From contig JAJDEH010000300.1 of assembly GCA_029259935.1 (NCBI GenBank), forward strand, positions 1 to 51,363: a DNA stretch of 51,363 nt. The letters run 5' to 3'. This DNA is from Planctomycetota bacterium (GTDB lineage: Bacteria; Planctomycetota; Planctomycetia; Pirellulales; Pirellulaceae). The notes below the pieces were generated by a model. That model made no database searches. It saw only the letters and a program-made list of their open reading frames with translations, and was not told where the DNA came from. Below are positions 1-8,720 of this stretch, one piece after another (within the stretch, counting starts at the first letter, position 1; every line of letters starts with the position of its first letter). The position numbers and the translations under genes were made by a program.

Positions 1-700
1 CACCACAAGCGAGCGCCGGTATGACCGTCGCTTGGGACTGCTTCAACAGTTGGAGTCTGATTACGAGCAAGGTGCCGGAAAAAAAGTGGTAAAAGACCAT
101 CGTGAGCTTTATCAAAAGACGGCCCGCATGCTGAAGAGTCCGAAAATGGCCGCCTTCGATCTCGGCCAGGAATCGCGGTCCGTTCGCGACGCGTACGGTT
201 CGTCGCAGTTTGGCAGCGGATGTTTGCTCGCACGGCGATTGGTGGAATCGGGAGTGACGTTCGTCGAAGTGTCGGCTGGCAATTGGGACACGCATCAAGA
301 CAACTTTGAACGGACAAGCCAGTTGTGTCAGCAAGTCGATCAGCCATTCGCGCAGTTGCTTCACGACTTGCGTGAACGAGGCATGTTGGATGACACGTTG
401 GTAGTTTGGATGGGCGAGTTCGGCCGCACGCCGCGCATTAATCCTCGCGGTGGCCGGGATCATTACCCCCGAGCCTTCAATGTTGCGTTGGCGGGCGGTG
501 GAGTGAAGGGCGGCCAAGTCGTTGGCCGAACGGATCCCAGCGGCCAGAATATTCAGGCTGGAAAAATCGGAGTGCCGGACCTGTTCCGAACGGTCTTCAC
601 CGCGTTGGATATTGATCCCGATCACGAAAACATGAGCGGCATTGGCCGTCCCATCAAAGTCGTCGACGGCGGCAAAACCGTGGATGCCGTTTTTGGATAG
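1..700 (+). CDS. DUF1501 family protein, C-terminal part (5' end outside window)
   Basis: The reading frame is open from the first bases of the window, so this is the last ~232 residues of a longer gene. DUF1501 proteins are secreted, often Tat-exported, sulfatase-fold-related proteins that are very numerous in planctomycetes and usually paired with DUF1549/DUF1553 proteins; their biochemical role is not established. The family is recognised from the segment reading GSGCLLARRLVESGVTFVEV, the later WMGEFGRTPRIN stretch, the GRDHYPRAFN motif and the AGGGVKGG turn, all in family order; a complete paralogue lies at 21251-22720. It ends in TAG shortly before a convergent mgtE. Confidence 0.9.
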   Translation, partial: TTSERRYDRRLGLLQQLESDYEQGAGKKVVKDHRELYQKTARMLKSPKMAAFDLGQESRSVRDAYGSSQFGSGCLLARRLVESGVTFVEVSAGNWDTHQDNFERTSQLCQQVDQPFAQLLHDLRERGMLDDTLVVWMGEFGRTPRINPRGGRDHYPRAFNVALAGGGVKGGQVVGRTDPSGQNIQAGKIGVPDLFRTVFTALDIDPDHENMSGIGRPIKVVDGGKTVDAVFG

Positions 701-741
701 GCAAGGAACTGGTCACCGCCGCTAAAAGGTGTAGATCGCGG

Positions 742-2094
742 TCAGAGCAACAGCAGGGCGATGTTCATGTAGATCACAATGCCCAGAATGTCGATGATCC
801 CGGCCACGAAAGGATTGCTCATCAGTACCGGATCCCAGCCGATCCCCTTAAAGATTATGGGCAACAGCGAACCCGACAGCGTACCCGTGATGACGACAAG
901 CAGCAGCGTGATGGGTACTACCAGCGCATTTTTGTACACAGGCGGATCGGCGAAGAAGATGGCAATCGCATAGCCTATCGTGGCTAGAAATCCACCCAAC
1001 ACCAACCCCTGCGCCAATTCTCGCTGAACGACTTTGGTCCAATCGCTCAATTTGATCTCGCCGCGGGTGAGCGCCGTGATGATGAGCGTCGCCGACTGAT
1101 TTCCCGAGTTCCCGCCCGTTGAAATCACGAGCGGAATAAACGGGATAAGCCACGTCCATTCCGCGAGCTGTTCATCGTAATTGCGCAAGGCCACTGCCGT
1201 CAGCAGCGCCGCGCCGAACAGGATGGTGAGCCAGATCCCGCGTTTCCAGCTAAGCGTCAAGACCGACGTTCGCATGTAGCTCACATCGAGCGGATCGACG
1301 CCGGCCATTTGATGTGCATCCTCGGCCGCTTCTTCACGGACGACATCGATCACGTCGTCGTGCGTGATGATCCCCAGCATGTGGTGTTCGTCGTCCACCA
1401 CCGGAATCGCCAGCAGGTCCATGCGGGCCACCTTATTGGCGACGTCTTCCTGATCGTCCAGCACGTGCACGGTAACAATCTCGGTTTCCATCAATTCCGA
1501 GAGTTGCAAGTCGGGCTTGTTCATCGAGGCAAGCAGTTGACGGGCGGAAACGATCCCCCGCAACTGCTCATTTTCATCGACGACGTAAAGGTAATAAATC
1601 GTCTCCGCTTCTTCCGCCTGCCTCTGTAATTCAGCAATCGCTTCCCGGACGTTGTAGGTTTCCTTGAGCCGCGCGACTTCCGTGGTCATCACCGCGCCGG
1701 CGGTATCTTCGGGATACGAACTTAAGCGCAAGATATCCCGCCGTTCGTCCGTCGGCACTCGCGCCAACAGATCGTCGACCACCGAATCCTCGACGCCGGC
1801 CAAAATGTCGACGCGATCATCGGGAGGAAGCTCGGCAATCAATTCGGCGATCTGATCGCGATCCTCATCTTCCATGATGCCGATTTGCTTATCGTGATCC
1901 AAAAAACTGAAGATCTCGGCCCGCAACGGCATTTCGGCATGCATCAAGACCCGCCACGACTCGCTATCGGTCAGCCCCTGCATGAAGTCGGCAGTCCGCG
2001 AGGGGTGCAGTGCGGTGCAGAATTCGCTCAGCAGATGATCGTCGTTGGCATCAAGCATCTCCCGCAATTCAGGCAGATAAAGCGTATTGATCAT
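742..2094 (-). CDS. mgtE: Magnesium transporter MgtE
   Basis: Inner-membrane Mg2+ channel/transporter of 450 aa, the usual family length. Domain order matches MgtE: an acidic helical N domain (about 1-130) with the DDRVDILAGV and RRDILRLSSYPEDTAGAVM segments, a CBS pair (about 135-255) that senses Mg2+, a plug helix, and a membrane domain (about 285-450) carrying the conserved SGGNSGNQSATLII pore segment. It is transcribed convergently with the DUF1501 gene and divergently from the secreted glycosidase-like gene. No Mg-sensing leader (M-box) was recognised upstream. Identification is secure; gating and ion preference are inferred from the family. Confidence 0.95.
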   Translation of the reverse strand: MINTLYLPELREMLDANDDHLLSEFCTALHPSRTADFMQGLTDSESWRVLMHAEMPLRAEIFSFLDHDKQIGIMEDEDRDQIAELIAELPPDDRVDILAGVEDSVVDDLLARVPTDERRDILRLSSYPEDTAGAVMTTEVARLKETYNVREAIAELQRQAEEAETIYYLYVVDENEQLRGIVSARQLLASMNKPDLQLSELMETEIVTVHVLDDQEDVANKVARMDLLAIPVVDDEHHMLGIITHDDVIDVVREEAAEDAHQMAGVDPLDVSYMRTSVLTLSWKRGIWLTILFGAALLTAVALRNYDEQLAEWTWLIPFIPLVISTGGNSGNQSATLIITALTRGEIKLSDWTKVVQRELAQGLVLGGFLATIGYAIAIFFADPPVYKNALVVPITLLLVVITGTLSGSLLPIIFKGIGWDPVLMSNPFVAGIIDILGIVIYMNIALLLL

Positions 2095-2430
2095 GGTCGC
2101 TTCATCCCCTTGGGTGCGGCAAGAAACCGCGAATCTGATTCCGTGAGCGAAATTCCGTGAGAGATACGAGGCCGGCTAAAAAGAAAGCCCGATAGACTGG
2201 CGGAAAGAAGGGGGAGAAAGTTGATGGCTTCCTGAGTATTGAATCTAGTGACGGTGATGTCAATGGGACCCTTTTTCGCCGGCGGCGAGCGTGCCGAAAC
2301 CGTCCGCCACACGGAGCGGTGGTGACGGTCATGCATGGTACACTGAGAATGGCTGGCCAGTGGCAAGGCCTCGGCCAGAATCCGATTCTTGGCGCGACAT
2401 TCACGCATTGCATACAGAAGAAGAGCATTA
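2095..2430. other. Divergent intergenic region with one clear hairpin
   Basis: This 336-base gap separates mgtE (minus) from the secreted glycosidase-like gene (plus) and must hold both promoters. An inverted repeat ACCGTC (2299-2304) / GACGGT (2324-2329) with inner complementarity CCAC/GTGG could form a hairpin. No T run follows it on the plus strand, so it is more likely an operator or leader structure than a terminator. No convincing -35/-10 pair was identified. Confidence 0.35.
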
Positions 2431-4458
2431 ATGAGCAGAAGAATTTTATTTGTTCTGTTGCTGCATGCGGCGGCGATGGCCAGTACGGGGTCAATCGTGG
2501 CCGCGGGTGACGACGCCAGTGCCAAAGCAAGTGGCCGCGCGCTACGAACGCTTTTCGTCACGCGTTCGTTGAATCACGAGCGGCTGATTCCCTATCTTGA
2601 AGAGGCGCGGCCGAGCATTGTGCAAGTCGGCAACTATGGAGCCATGTTCCACGGTTACGCGGACCACGAAAAGTCGACGGGTTGGCCGATGATGCTGCCA
2701 GTCCGGGGCGAACGCGCGGCGTTGGAATTTCAGCGAAAACTGAACGCGCAAATTCACGAATTAGGTCTGAAAGCCGTGGGGCATTTCCGGCTTGTTAAAG
2801 TGATGGGCCATTGGGACGAGCAGAGCGGTTTCGTTGAGTACTACAATCGAAACTGGCCCACGGACCTGCTCGGCCCCAAGCCGCACGCCGAAGTGGTCGA
2901 ATTGCTGCAACGGGGCCCCGACGGAAAACCGATCCAACTAGGCCGTTACAATCAGAGCCAACTGGCACTTTGCTTGTCGAGCCCGCACACGCGGCAGATG
3001 CTCAAGCAGATGCTGAAGGTCGCCGTCGAGCAGGGATTGGACGGCGTCAACACGAATTTCAACTACCACTTCGGTTGCGTGTGCCCCTATTGCCAGCAAG
3101 CCTTCAAAACGTGGCTGCGGAAAAATCGTTCGCCCCGGCAACTGCGGGCCGACCTGGGTATCGACAGTGTTGACGCACTGGAGCAACACGTGTTTCCGGC
3201 AATTCCTGGCCGCATTCCTGGCTATCCCGATGCGGAGAGTTCGACGGAACTGGACTGGCTCGCCGCACGCTGGGCCGCTGAGCATTTCAAGCAGATGTTT
3301 GACGAGATCTTCGTGGATTATGGAAGGTCTTTAAAAGAGGACTTGATCATCGCCCAATGGAATCACCTCGGACACGTGGGGATTGCCGAAGAGCGGGCGT
3401 TTCTGCCGCTGGACATGTGGGGCCGCGACGAAGATTATTTTTGGTACTCAGGCGGGGCGTCGTTTGTCGGCAAGAATCTCAATCTGGCCGAAGGCAAGGC
3501 GGGAGATGCGTGGCTGAGTTGCCTGTACGTGCGCGAACTTTCGGCCGGCAAGCCGTTTGTCATGGGTAAGTACGACCGCAGCCGTATGGCCGTTAGCATG
3601 GCCGAGGGATTTGCCAACGGCGGCCTGGGAATGGGAAGATACATGCGATTCGAAGATCCAGTCGGATTCAAAGTATTGGCCCGTTATACGAAATTCGCCA
3701 ATCGCCACGCCGGGTTGCTGGATTCTTCAACGCCGCTTGCCGACGTCGCCTTGGTGTTGCCGCGACAAAGCGTACTCCATCGCCGGCCTGAGTCCTTGCA
3801 GGTCTTTCGCCATCTCGGTCAGGCGCTGGTCGAACGCCAAGTACTGCTCGATGTCCTGGCCGACGAAAAGATAACGTCCCAGCGGCTGGCACAATATCAG
3901 GCGGTCATTCTTCCGCATGTCGTGTCCCTCTCGAATAAACAATTAACCGCAATACGCGATTACGCGGACGGCGGGGGTCAACTTCTAATACATGGCGAAT
4001 TTGCCAGCGTGGACGATCGAGGGCACGACCGCCCCGCAGCGGACGTTTCCGCCGCTGTCCGTATCATCGCGAAAACGCCGAACGATGCCGCGACCGAAAT
4101 TCAGAAACGATTGCTGAAAGGCGGAGCGACGTCGATCGAAAGTCCTTGGACCGTGCGGGTCGCCGCCTACCAGCATGCCGACCAAATTGTGTTGCATCTG
4201 GTCAATTACGATCGCGAGGAAGGCGCCCCCGAGGACAATCGCACGGGGCCTTCGTCGGAACGGCCGCGAGCGGTCGGCGAAATTCCAGTCAACTTGCGCT
4301 TGCCGGACGGATACAAAGCTCACGAAATTAGGCTTTACGCGCCGGACGGCCGTCAGTCCGCCGTTGTTGGATTCCGGGAAGAAGCGGGTCGAGTTAAGTT
4401 CACTATTTCACACCTGCGCGTATATGGCGTGTGCGCTGTCAAACTCAACAAGCGGTAG
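2431..4458 (+). CDS. Secreted glycoside-hydrolase-like protein (TIM barrel plus GATase-like domain)
   Basis: A 675-aa protein with an N-terminal signal peptide (MSRRILFVLLLHAAAMAS, then a small-residue cleavage region). The ATG at 2431 is preferred over an in-frame ATG 14 codons upstream because the signal peptide starts there and a purine-rich AGAAGAAGAG lies just before it. The first ~420 residues look like a (beta/alpha)8 glycosidase-type barrel (GLKAVGHFRLVKVMGHW, QGLDGVNTNFNYHFGCVCPY, HLGHVG). Residues ~430-560 resemble the class-I-amidotransferase-like trimerisation domain of GH42-type enzymes (YQAVILPHVVSLSNKQ, YADGGGQLLIHGE). A small beta domain ends the protein. Substrate and catalytic residues could not be fixed; GH42- or fucosidase-like is inference. 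Confidence 0.65.
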   Translation: MSRRILFVLLLHAAAMASTGSIVAAGDDASAKASGRALRTLFVTRSLNHERLIPYLEEARPSIVQVGNYGAMFHGYADHEKSTGWPMMLPVRGERAALEFQRKLNAQIHELGLKAVGHFRLVKVMGHWDEQSGFVEYYNRNWPTDLLGPKPHAEVVELLQRGPDGKPIQLGRYNQSQLALCLSSPHTRQMLKQMLKVAVEQGLDGVNTNFNYHFGCVCPYCQQAFKTWLRKNRSPRQLRADLGIDSVDALEQHVFPAIPGRIPGYPDAESSTELDWLAARWAAEHFKQMFDEIFVDYGRSLKEDLIIAQWNHLGHVGIAEERAFLPLDMWGRDEDYFWYSGGASFVGKNLNLAEGKAGDAWLSCLYVRELSAGKPFVMGKYDRSRMAVSMAEGFANGGLGMGRYMRFEDPVGFKVLARYTKFANRHAGLLDSSTPLADVALVLPRQSVLHRRPESLQVFRHLGQALVERQVLLDVLADEKITSQRLAQYQAVILPHVVSLSNKQLTAIRDYADGGGQLLIHGEFASVDDRGHDRPAADVSAAVRIIAKTPNDAATEIQKRLLKGGATSIESPWTVRVAAYQHADQIVLHLVNYDREEGAPEDNRTGPSSERPRAVGEIPVNLRLPDGYKAHEIRLYAPDGRQSAVVGFREEAGRVKFTISHLRVYGVCAVKLNKR

Positions 4459-4488
4459 GCACGAATACTTTCCCCGCCAGGAAATGTT

Positions 4489-5409
4489 GTGACCATTTCG
4501 TCTCGAACACCTGAGGGACTGCCCAGCCGTTGCCCCCTTTGTGGCGCTGCGACGAAGCTCGAATTCTCGCTGCCGTCGGGTGACGCGCCGTGTCCGAATT
4601 GCGGGCATCTTCTCTGGTCCTCCGCCGAGTTGCTCTCGTCATTTCAAAATCGATTTGCCGAGACGCTGGGCGTCGCCACCGACCGCATCACGCCGGATAC
4701 GACCTTTGCCGAACTGGGCGCGGATTCGCTGGACACGGTGGAATTGGTCATGGAGCTGGAAGAAGAATTCGACATTTCCATCCCCGACGACGCCGCGGAA
4801 CGGATTCAAAACGTGGGAGACTTGATCCGGTACGTCTCTCGGCAACAAACAACGCAGCAACCTCATTCGGAGCCGGCATCAATGAGCGAGCCTTTTAAAG
4901 ACGCACTTGTCCAGCAGTTTCACGCGGCGCTGTCGATGCTTCGGGCGAGTGTCGTTGCCTGCCCCGACAACCGCTGGGAAGCGAACGTCGGCACGTTTCC
5001 GTTTTGGCACGTCGCCTACCACACGCTGTACATTACGGATCTTTATCTCTCGCCGAACCTCGGTGCCTTCGCGCCCCGAAGCTTTCATCGCGAGCATTAC
5101 GAATTCTTCGGCCGCCTGCCATGGCCGCCGTTCGAAGAGGTCGTCGCGGACAATCCGTTCGACAAGCGGCTGATTTTGGATTACGTGCAGCTATGCCGAG
5201 AAAAAGCATCGGCCTCGGTCGCGGCTGAAACCGACACGTCGCTGAGTGGCCCCTCGGGATTCGACTGGTACAAGATCCCCCGCGGCGAATTTCATCTGAA
5301 CAACATTCGGCACATCCAGCACCACGCCGCTCAGATGAGCCTGGCACTAAGAAGGTCGGATGACATCGAAATTGGCTGGGTAGGGTTTGCTGGACCTGCA
5401 GATTCTTGA
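4489..5409 (+). CDS. Zinc ribbon - acyl carrier protein - DinB-like fusion protein
   Basis: A 306-aa protein starting at GTG 4489 behind CCAGGAAATG. Residues 15-40 hold a zinc ribbon (CPLC ... CPNC). Residues ~50-125 are a typical acyl carrier protein: the ELGADSLDTVELVMELEEEF stretch contains the GADSLD phosphopantetheine-attachment motif, with Ser as the likely attachment site. From residue ~132 the frame continues into a DinB/YfiT-like four-helix domain with His residues at the usual places (FWHVAYHTLY and IRHIQHHAAQM). An in-frame ATG at 4882, with GGAG about 11 bases upstream, begins exactly at the DinB part and could be a second, internal start. No neighbour is a fatty acid or polyketide gene. 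ACP and DinB calls are good; a functional link between them is unknown. Confidence 0.75.
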   Translation: MTISSRTPEGLPSRCPLCGAATKLEFSLPSGDAPCPNCGHLLWSSAELLSSFQNRFAETLGVATDRITPDTTFAELGADSLDTVELVMELEEEFDISIPDDAAERIQNVGDLIRYVSRQQTTQQPHSEPASMSEPFKDALVQQFHAALSMLRASVVACPDNRWEANVGTFPFWHVAYHTLYITDLYLSPNLGAFAPRSFHREHYEFFGRLPWPPFEEVVADNPFDKRLILDYVQLCREKASASVAAETDTSLSGPSGFDWYKIPRGEFHLNNIRHIQHHAAQMSLALRRSDDIEIGWVGFAGPADS

Positions 5410-5484
5410 TCTGGGACGAGTGTTTGACGACGGCGCTGTGCCGGCTGGGTTTGTTGGCGGCCTATTGTGTCGATGTATGGCAGT

Positions 5485-5505
5485 TGGTCAAATCTCGGTT
5501 GACCA
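5485..5505. promoter_or_regulatory. Dyad upstream of ABC transporter operon (possible operator)
   Basis: A perfect 7-base inverted repeat, TGGTCAA (5485-5491) and TTGACCA (5499-5505), is separated by 7 bases and ends 34 bases before the permease start codon. Spacing and symmetry are those expected of a dimeric repressor site such as LacI or GntR type. No regulator gene is adjacent, so the protein is unknown. Confidence 0.4.
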
Positions 5506-5539
5506 GAATACTGCCTAAGATCTTCAGAATCGCAACTCC

Positions 5540-6511
5540 ATGTCATCCGCCCGGCCACCACAATCTAGCTCACCGGTCCTGAAACAGGCATCCGTGGGTC
5601 TGGCCTTTATCGCGCCGTGGATTGTCGGTTTTTGCGTTTTGATTGCTTTTCCCTTTGGGGCGTCGTTGTATTGGAGCTTCTGCCGATACGACTTGCTGTC
5701 GTCGCCCGAATGGATTGGCACGGAGAACTACCAGCGGCTGGCCGGCGAGATGCTGTCCGGTCGTGATTTTGGCAAGGCGATTTGGAATACGGCCTACTAC
5801 TCGCTGTTGTCGGTGCCTCTGTCGATTGTGTTGGGCGTGTCGTTGGCGGTCATGCTGTCGTGGAAAGTTCGCGGCCAGGCCGTTTATCGATCGATCGTCT
5901 TTCTGCCGTCGGTAGTGCCGGTGGTCGCTTCTTCGGTGCTGTGGCTGTGGCTGCTGGACCCGCAGGACGGCTTCGTGAATTACGTATTGGATTTGTCGCC
6001 TACTGGCGCTCCCTGGTTCAAAGGGCCTCACGAAGCGGCTTGGATTCCGGGTTGGTTTGAAAACGGCATCCGGTTTGGTTCGAAAGACGCCTTGGTGCTG
6101 ATGAGCCTGTGGGGTGTGGGCAACTTCATGATTATCTACTTGGCGGCGATCGGCGATATTCCGGTGCAACTCTACGAAGCCGCCGAGCTGGATGGAGCCG
6201 GCCCGATTCGGCGGTTCGTCAGAATCACGCTGCCCATGCTGACGCCGGTCATTTTTTTCAATTTGGTCATGGGACTGATTCAGTCGGTGCAAGCCTTCAC
6301 GCAGATCTACATCGTTAGTGAGGGAACCGGCGAACCGGGCGGCTCGACGCTGGTTCTGTCGTTGCATTTGTTTTTGTCCGCGTTTCAGGACTTGGATATG
6401 GGTTACGCCTCGGCCATGGCTTGGCTGTTGTTCGTTATCTTGCTGGTATGCACCGGCCTGCTGTTTCGATCGTCGCGACGTTGGGTCCATTACCAAGGAG
6501 CCCGCGTATGA
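5540..6511 (+). CDS. Sugar-type ABC transporter permease (MalF-like)
   Basis: A 323-aa inner-membrane permease of a binding-protein-dependent importer, with about six hydrophobic segments; the first runs through GLAFIAPWIVGFCVLIAFPF. The cytoplasmic EAA loop that docks on the ATPase is clear: YEAAELDGAGPIRRFVRITL at about residues 212-231. This places it in the carbohydrate family 1 (MalF/UgpA) permeases. Its stop codon overlaps the start of the binding-protein gene (ATGA, 6508-6511), so the genes are translationally coupled. It is the first gene of a four-gene operon and lies just behind a dyad at 5485-5505. Substrate is not determinable from sequence alone. Confidence 0.9.
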   Translation: MSSARPPQSSSPVLKQASVGLAFIAPWIVGFCVLIAFPFGASLYWSFCRYDLLSSPEWIGTENYQRLAGEMLSGRDFGKAIWNTAYYSLLSVPLSIVLGVSLAVMLSWKVRGQAVYRSIVFLPSVVPVVASSVLWLWLLDPQDGFVNYVLDLSPTGAPWFKGPHEAAWIPGWFENGIRFGSKDALVLMSLWGVGNFMIIYLAAIGDIPVQLYEAAELDGAGPIRRFVRITLPMLTPVIFFNLVMGLIQSVQAFTQIYIVSEGTGEPGGSTLVLSLHLFLSAFQDLDMGYASAMAWLLFVILLVCTGLLFRSSRRWVHYQGARV

Positions 6512-7884
6512 AAGCGAGCCGAGTTGCGTTGGGATTGTTGCTGTTGCTTTCGCTGAGTGTCGTACTCTACGACGCCTACGGGCGGCGGGTCGAAAAGGAC
6601 ATCGCCGGCCAAGGCCGCGAAGAAGTCGTGTTCTGGCACTTTTGGGGCGGCGAAGACCTGGCCGTGGTCGAAGATGTGGTCGAGCGGTTCAATGCATCTC
6701 AAGAAAAATATTTCGTCCGCGCGATTGCAATGCCGGGCAACAACCTGGACGTCAAGCTGTTTCTGGCGGTGACCGGCGGCGATCCGCCCGATGTGATCAA
6801 CCAAGACGATCCCATTGTTGCCGACTGGGCCCATCGGGGCGCGCTAACGCCGCTCGACGAATTGGCGTCGCCCGAAGAGATGGCTGAACTGAACGCGTGG
6901 CTGTTTCCGGCAGCGAAGCGGCTTTGCCAGTACGACGGACGACTGTACGGCTTGTGCAACGGGCTCGACATCCGCGCGCTCTACTACAACAAGACGTTGT
7001 TCGACGAGCATCCCGATCTTCCGTTGCCCAAAACGCCCGACGATCTTATGACCGTTGCCGAGCGGCTAGCCGTCGTGGATGAATCCGGCAGGCGAGTTCG
7101 CTTTGGTTATCTTCCCGATTCCCGGCGGCTGTGGGCCTGGGGCATCGCGTTCGGCGGCACTTTCCACGACCCGCAGACCGGCGCGACCGCCAACGACCCA
7201 GCCTTGGCCGACGCCTTAAGCTGGATGCAACGCTTCAGCCGAAAATTCGGCGCGGACGAAGTAGCCATATTTCGCCAAGGCGACCTGTCGCTGCCGGGCA
7301 AGACCTTTCCGTTGTTGCCGGTGTCGACCGACACGCCCCATGGCCGCTATGGCATGATCCTCGATGGACAATGGCGAGTGCGTGACATTAACCGCTCGCG
7401 CGAGGCCCGGCTGGCCGAAGGGTTGCCGGTTGCCGAATATGGTGTCTTGCCGTTACCTGCTCCGCCGGGTGGACGACAGCGAGCTGGCTGGGTCAACGGC
7501 AACTTCTTTGTGGTCCCGCGCGGCGCTCGCAATCGCGACGGAGCCTGGCAGTTCATGAAGTTCTGGAGCGGTTTTGAAAACCATGAAGGCGAAGCCGCCA
7601 AGACGTGCGCGGCGGGCGGCTGGATTCCTGTTTCGCAACAAGTGGTCGACCGGCCCGAGTTTCAACAGTACCTCCAGCAGCAGCCGCTGTTCGCCGAGTT
7701 CGTCGATTTGGCGGGCAGTCCGAATCAGTTCCCCATACCGGTCATCCCCGGCGCGCAGTATTTCAATCGCGAGATAAAAGGCGTGGGCGGAGCGGCGATG
7801 CAGGATGTCGATGCCTCGGCTGCCGAGTTGCTCGACGATGCCAATCAACACATTCAGTCACACTTGGAACGAGTACGGAAATAG
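6508..7884 (+). CDS. Extracellular solute-binding protein, family 1 (sugar ABC importer)
   Basis: A 458-aa protein with an N-terminal hydrophobic stretch (VALGLLLLLSLSVVLYDAYG) serving as signal peptide or anchor; no lipobox Cys is visible. The start at ATG 6508 overlaps the permease stop and follows AAGGAG. Features of family-1 binding proteins are the early VVFWHFWGGED strand, the DPPDVINQDDPIVADWAHRG segment, the GLCNGLDIRALYYNKTLFDE hinge region and WVNGNFFVVPRGARN near residue 330. It should capture a carbohydrate or polyol outside the membrane and deliver it to the flanking permeases. Confidence 0.88.
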   Translation: MKASRVALGLLLLLSLSVVLYDAYGRRVEKDIAGQGREEVVFWHFWGGEDLAVVEDVVERFNASQEKYFVRAIAMPGNNLDVKLFLAVTGGDPPDVINQDDPIVADWAHRGALTPLDELASPEEMAELNAWLFPAAKRLCQYDGRLYGLCNGLDIRALYYNKTLFDEHPDLPLPKTPDDLMTVAERLAVVDESGRRVRFGYLPDSRRLWAWGIAFGGTFHDPQTGATANDPALADALSWMQRFSRKFGADEVAIFRQGDLSLPGKTFPLLPVSTDTPHGRYGMILDGQWRVRDINRSREARLAEGLPVAEYGVLPLPAPPGGRQRAGWVNGNFFVVPRGARNRDGAWQFMKFWSGFENHEGEAAKTCAAGGWIPVSQQVVDRPEFQQYLQQQPLFAEFVDLAGSPNQFPIPVIPGAQYFNREIKGVGGAAMQDVDASAAELLDDANQHIQSHLERVRK

Positions 7885-7886
7885 TC

Positions 7887-8711
7887 GTGGCGCGAGCGAA
7901 ACCACATCCCACCGCCTCCCTACTGCTGTTGGCAGCCGCAGTCGTTTTCGCCACTCCGCTGGCGTGGATGGTACTCTCGTCGCTCAAGTCGGCCGCCGAG
8001 TTGGCCGAAAATCCGCATTCGATCTTGCCGCGCCATTGGTCTTGGGAGAATTATCCTCAGGCCGTGTCCTCGATGCCTTACCTGCGGTATCTGAGCAATT
8101 CGTTGATCTTGTGCGCCGGCAGCGTCATCGGCACGGTCTTTTCCTGTTCGCTAGTCGCTTATGGGTTTGCCCGACTGCGCTGGCCCGGTCGTCGAATCGT
8201 GTTTGCGATGGTCATCGCCACGATGCTGCTGCCCTGGCATGTCACGATGATTCCGCGATTCCTGCTGCTACGCGAAATCGGATTGTATAATTCATTATGG
8301 GCGTTGATTTTGCCGACATTTCTCGGGGAAGCGTTTTACATTTTCCTGCTGCGGCAGTTTTTCATGACCATCCCCGAGGAACTGAGCGAAGCCGCTCGGC
8401 TGGACGGATTGGGAGAATGGGGGATTTATTGGCGAATTATTTTGCCGCTCAGCAAACCGGCGCTGGCGACGGTGGCTCTGTTTCAATTCATCCATTCTTG
8501 GAACGATTTTAATGGGCCGCTGTTGTATCTGAGCGACCCGGACAAATTCCCGCTAGCGTACGGGCTGGAGCGGTTCATCAGCTCTTATTCCGATCAGACC
8601 CACTTGCTGCTGGCCGCCGCTGTATTGTTTACTTTACCGATTCTGATTCTGTTTTTTCTCACACAACGGACATTCATCCGTGGCATCGCGACCACGGGAT
8701 TGAAAGGCTGA
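7887..8711 (+). CDS. Sugar-type ABC transporter permease (MalG-like)
   Basis: A 274-aa second permease. The GTG at 7887, two bases after the binding-protein stop, is chosen because the first membrane segment begins right after it; a longer in-frame reading upstream overlaps the binding-protein gene and is not plausible. The EAA loop EAARLDGLGEWGIYWRIILP is intact, as is the preceding FLLRQFFMTIPEELS typical of MalG/UgpE proteins. With the 5540 permease it would form the membrane channel. No ABC ATPase is encoded anywhere in the window, so a shared multitask ATPase elsewhere in the genome is inferred. Confidence 0.9.
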   Translation: MARAKPHPTASLLLLAAAVVFATPLAWMVLSSLKSAAELAENPHSILPRHWSWENYPQAVSSMPYLRYLSNSLILCAGSVIGTVFSCSLVAYGFARLRWPGRRIVFAMVIATMLLPWHVTMIPRFLLLREIGLYNSLWALILPTFLGEAFYIFLLRQFFMTIPEELSEAARLDGLGEWGIYWRIILPLSKPALATVALFQFIHSWNDFNGPLLYLSDPDKFPLAYGLERFISSYSDQTHLLLAAAVLFTLPILILFFLTQRTFIRGIATTGLKG

Positions 8712-8720
8712 TAATTCGAC

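Noticed and set aside
5570..6496. Long antisense open frame opposite the first permease
   Set aside because: It is a shadow of the permease gene; its product is Gln/Arg-rich without any fold pattern.
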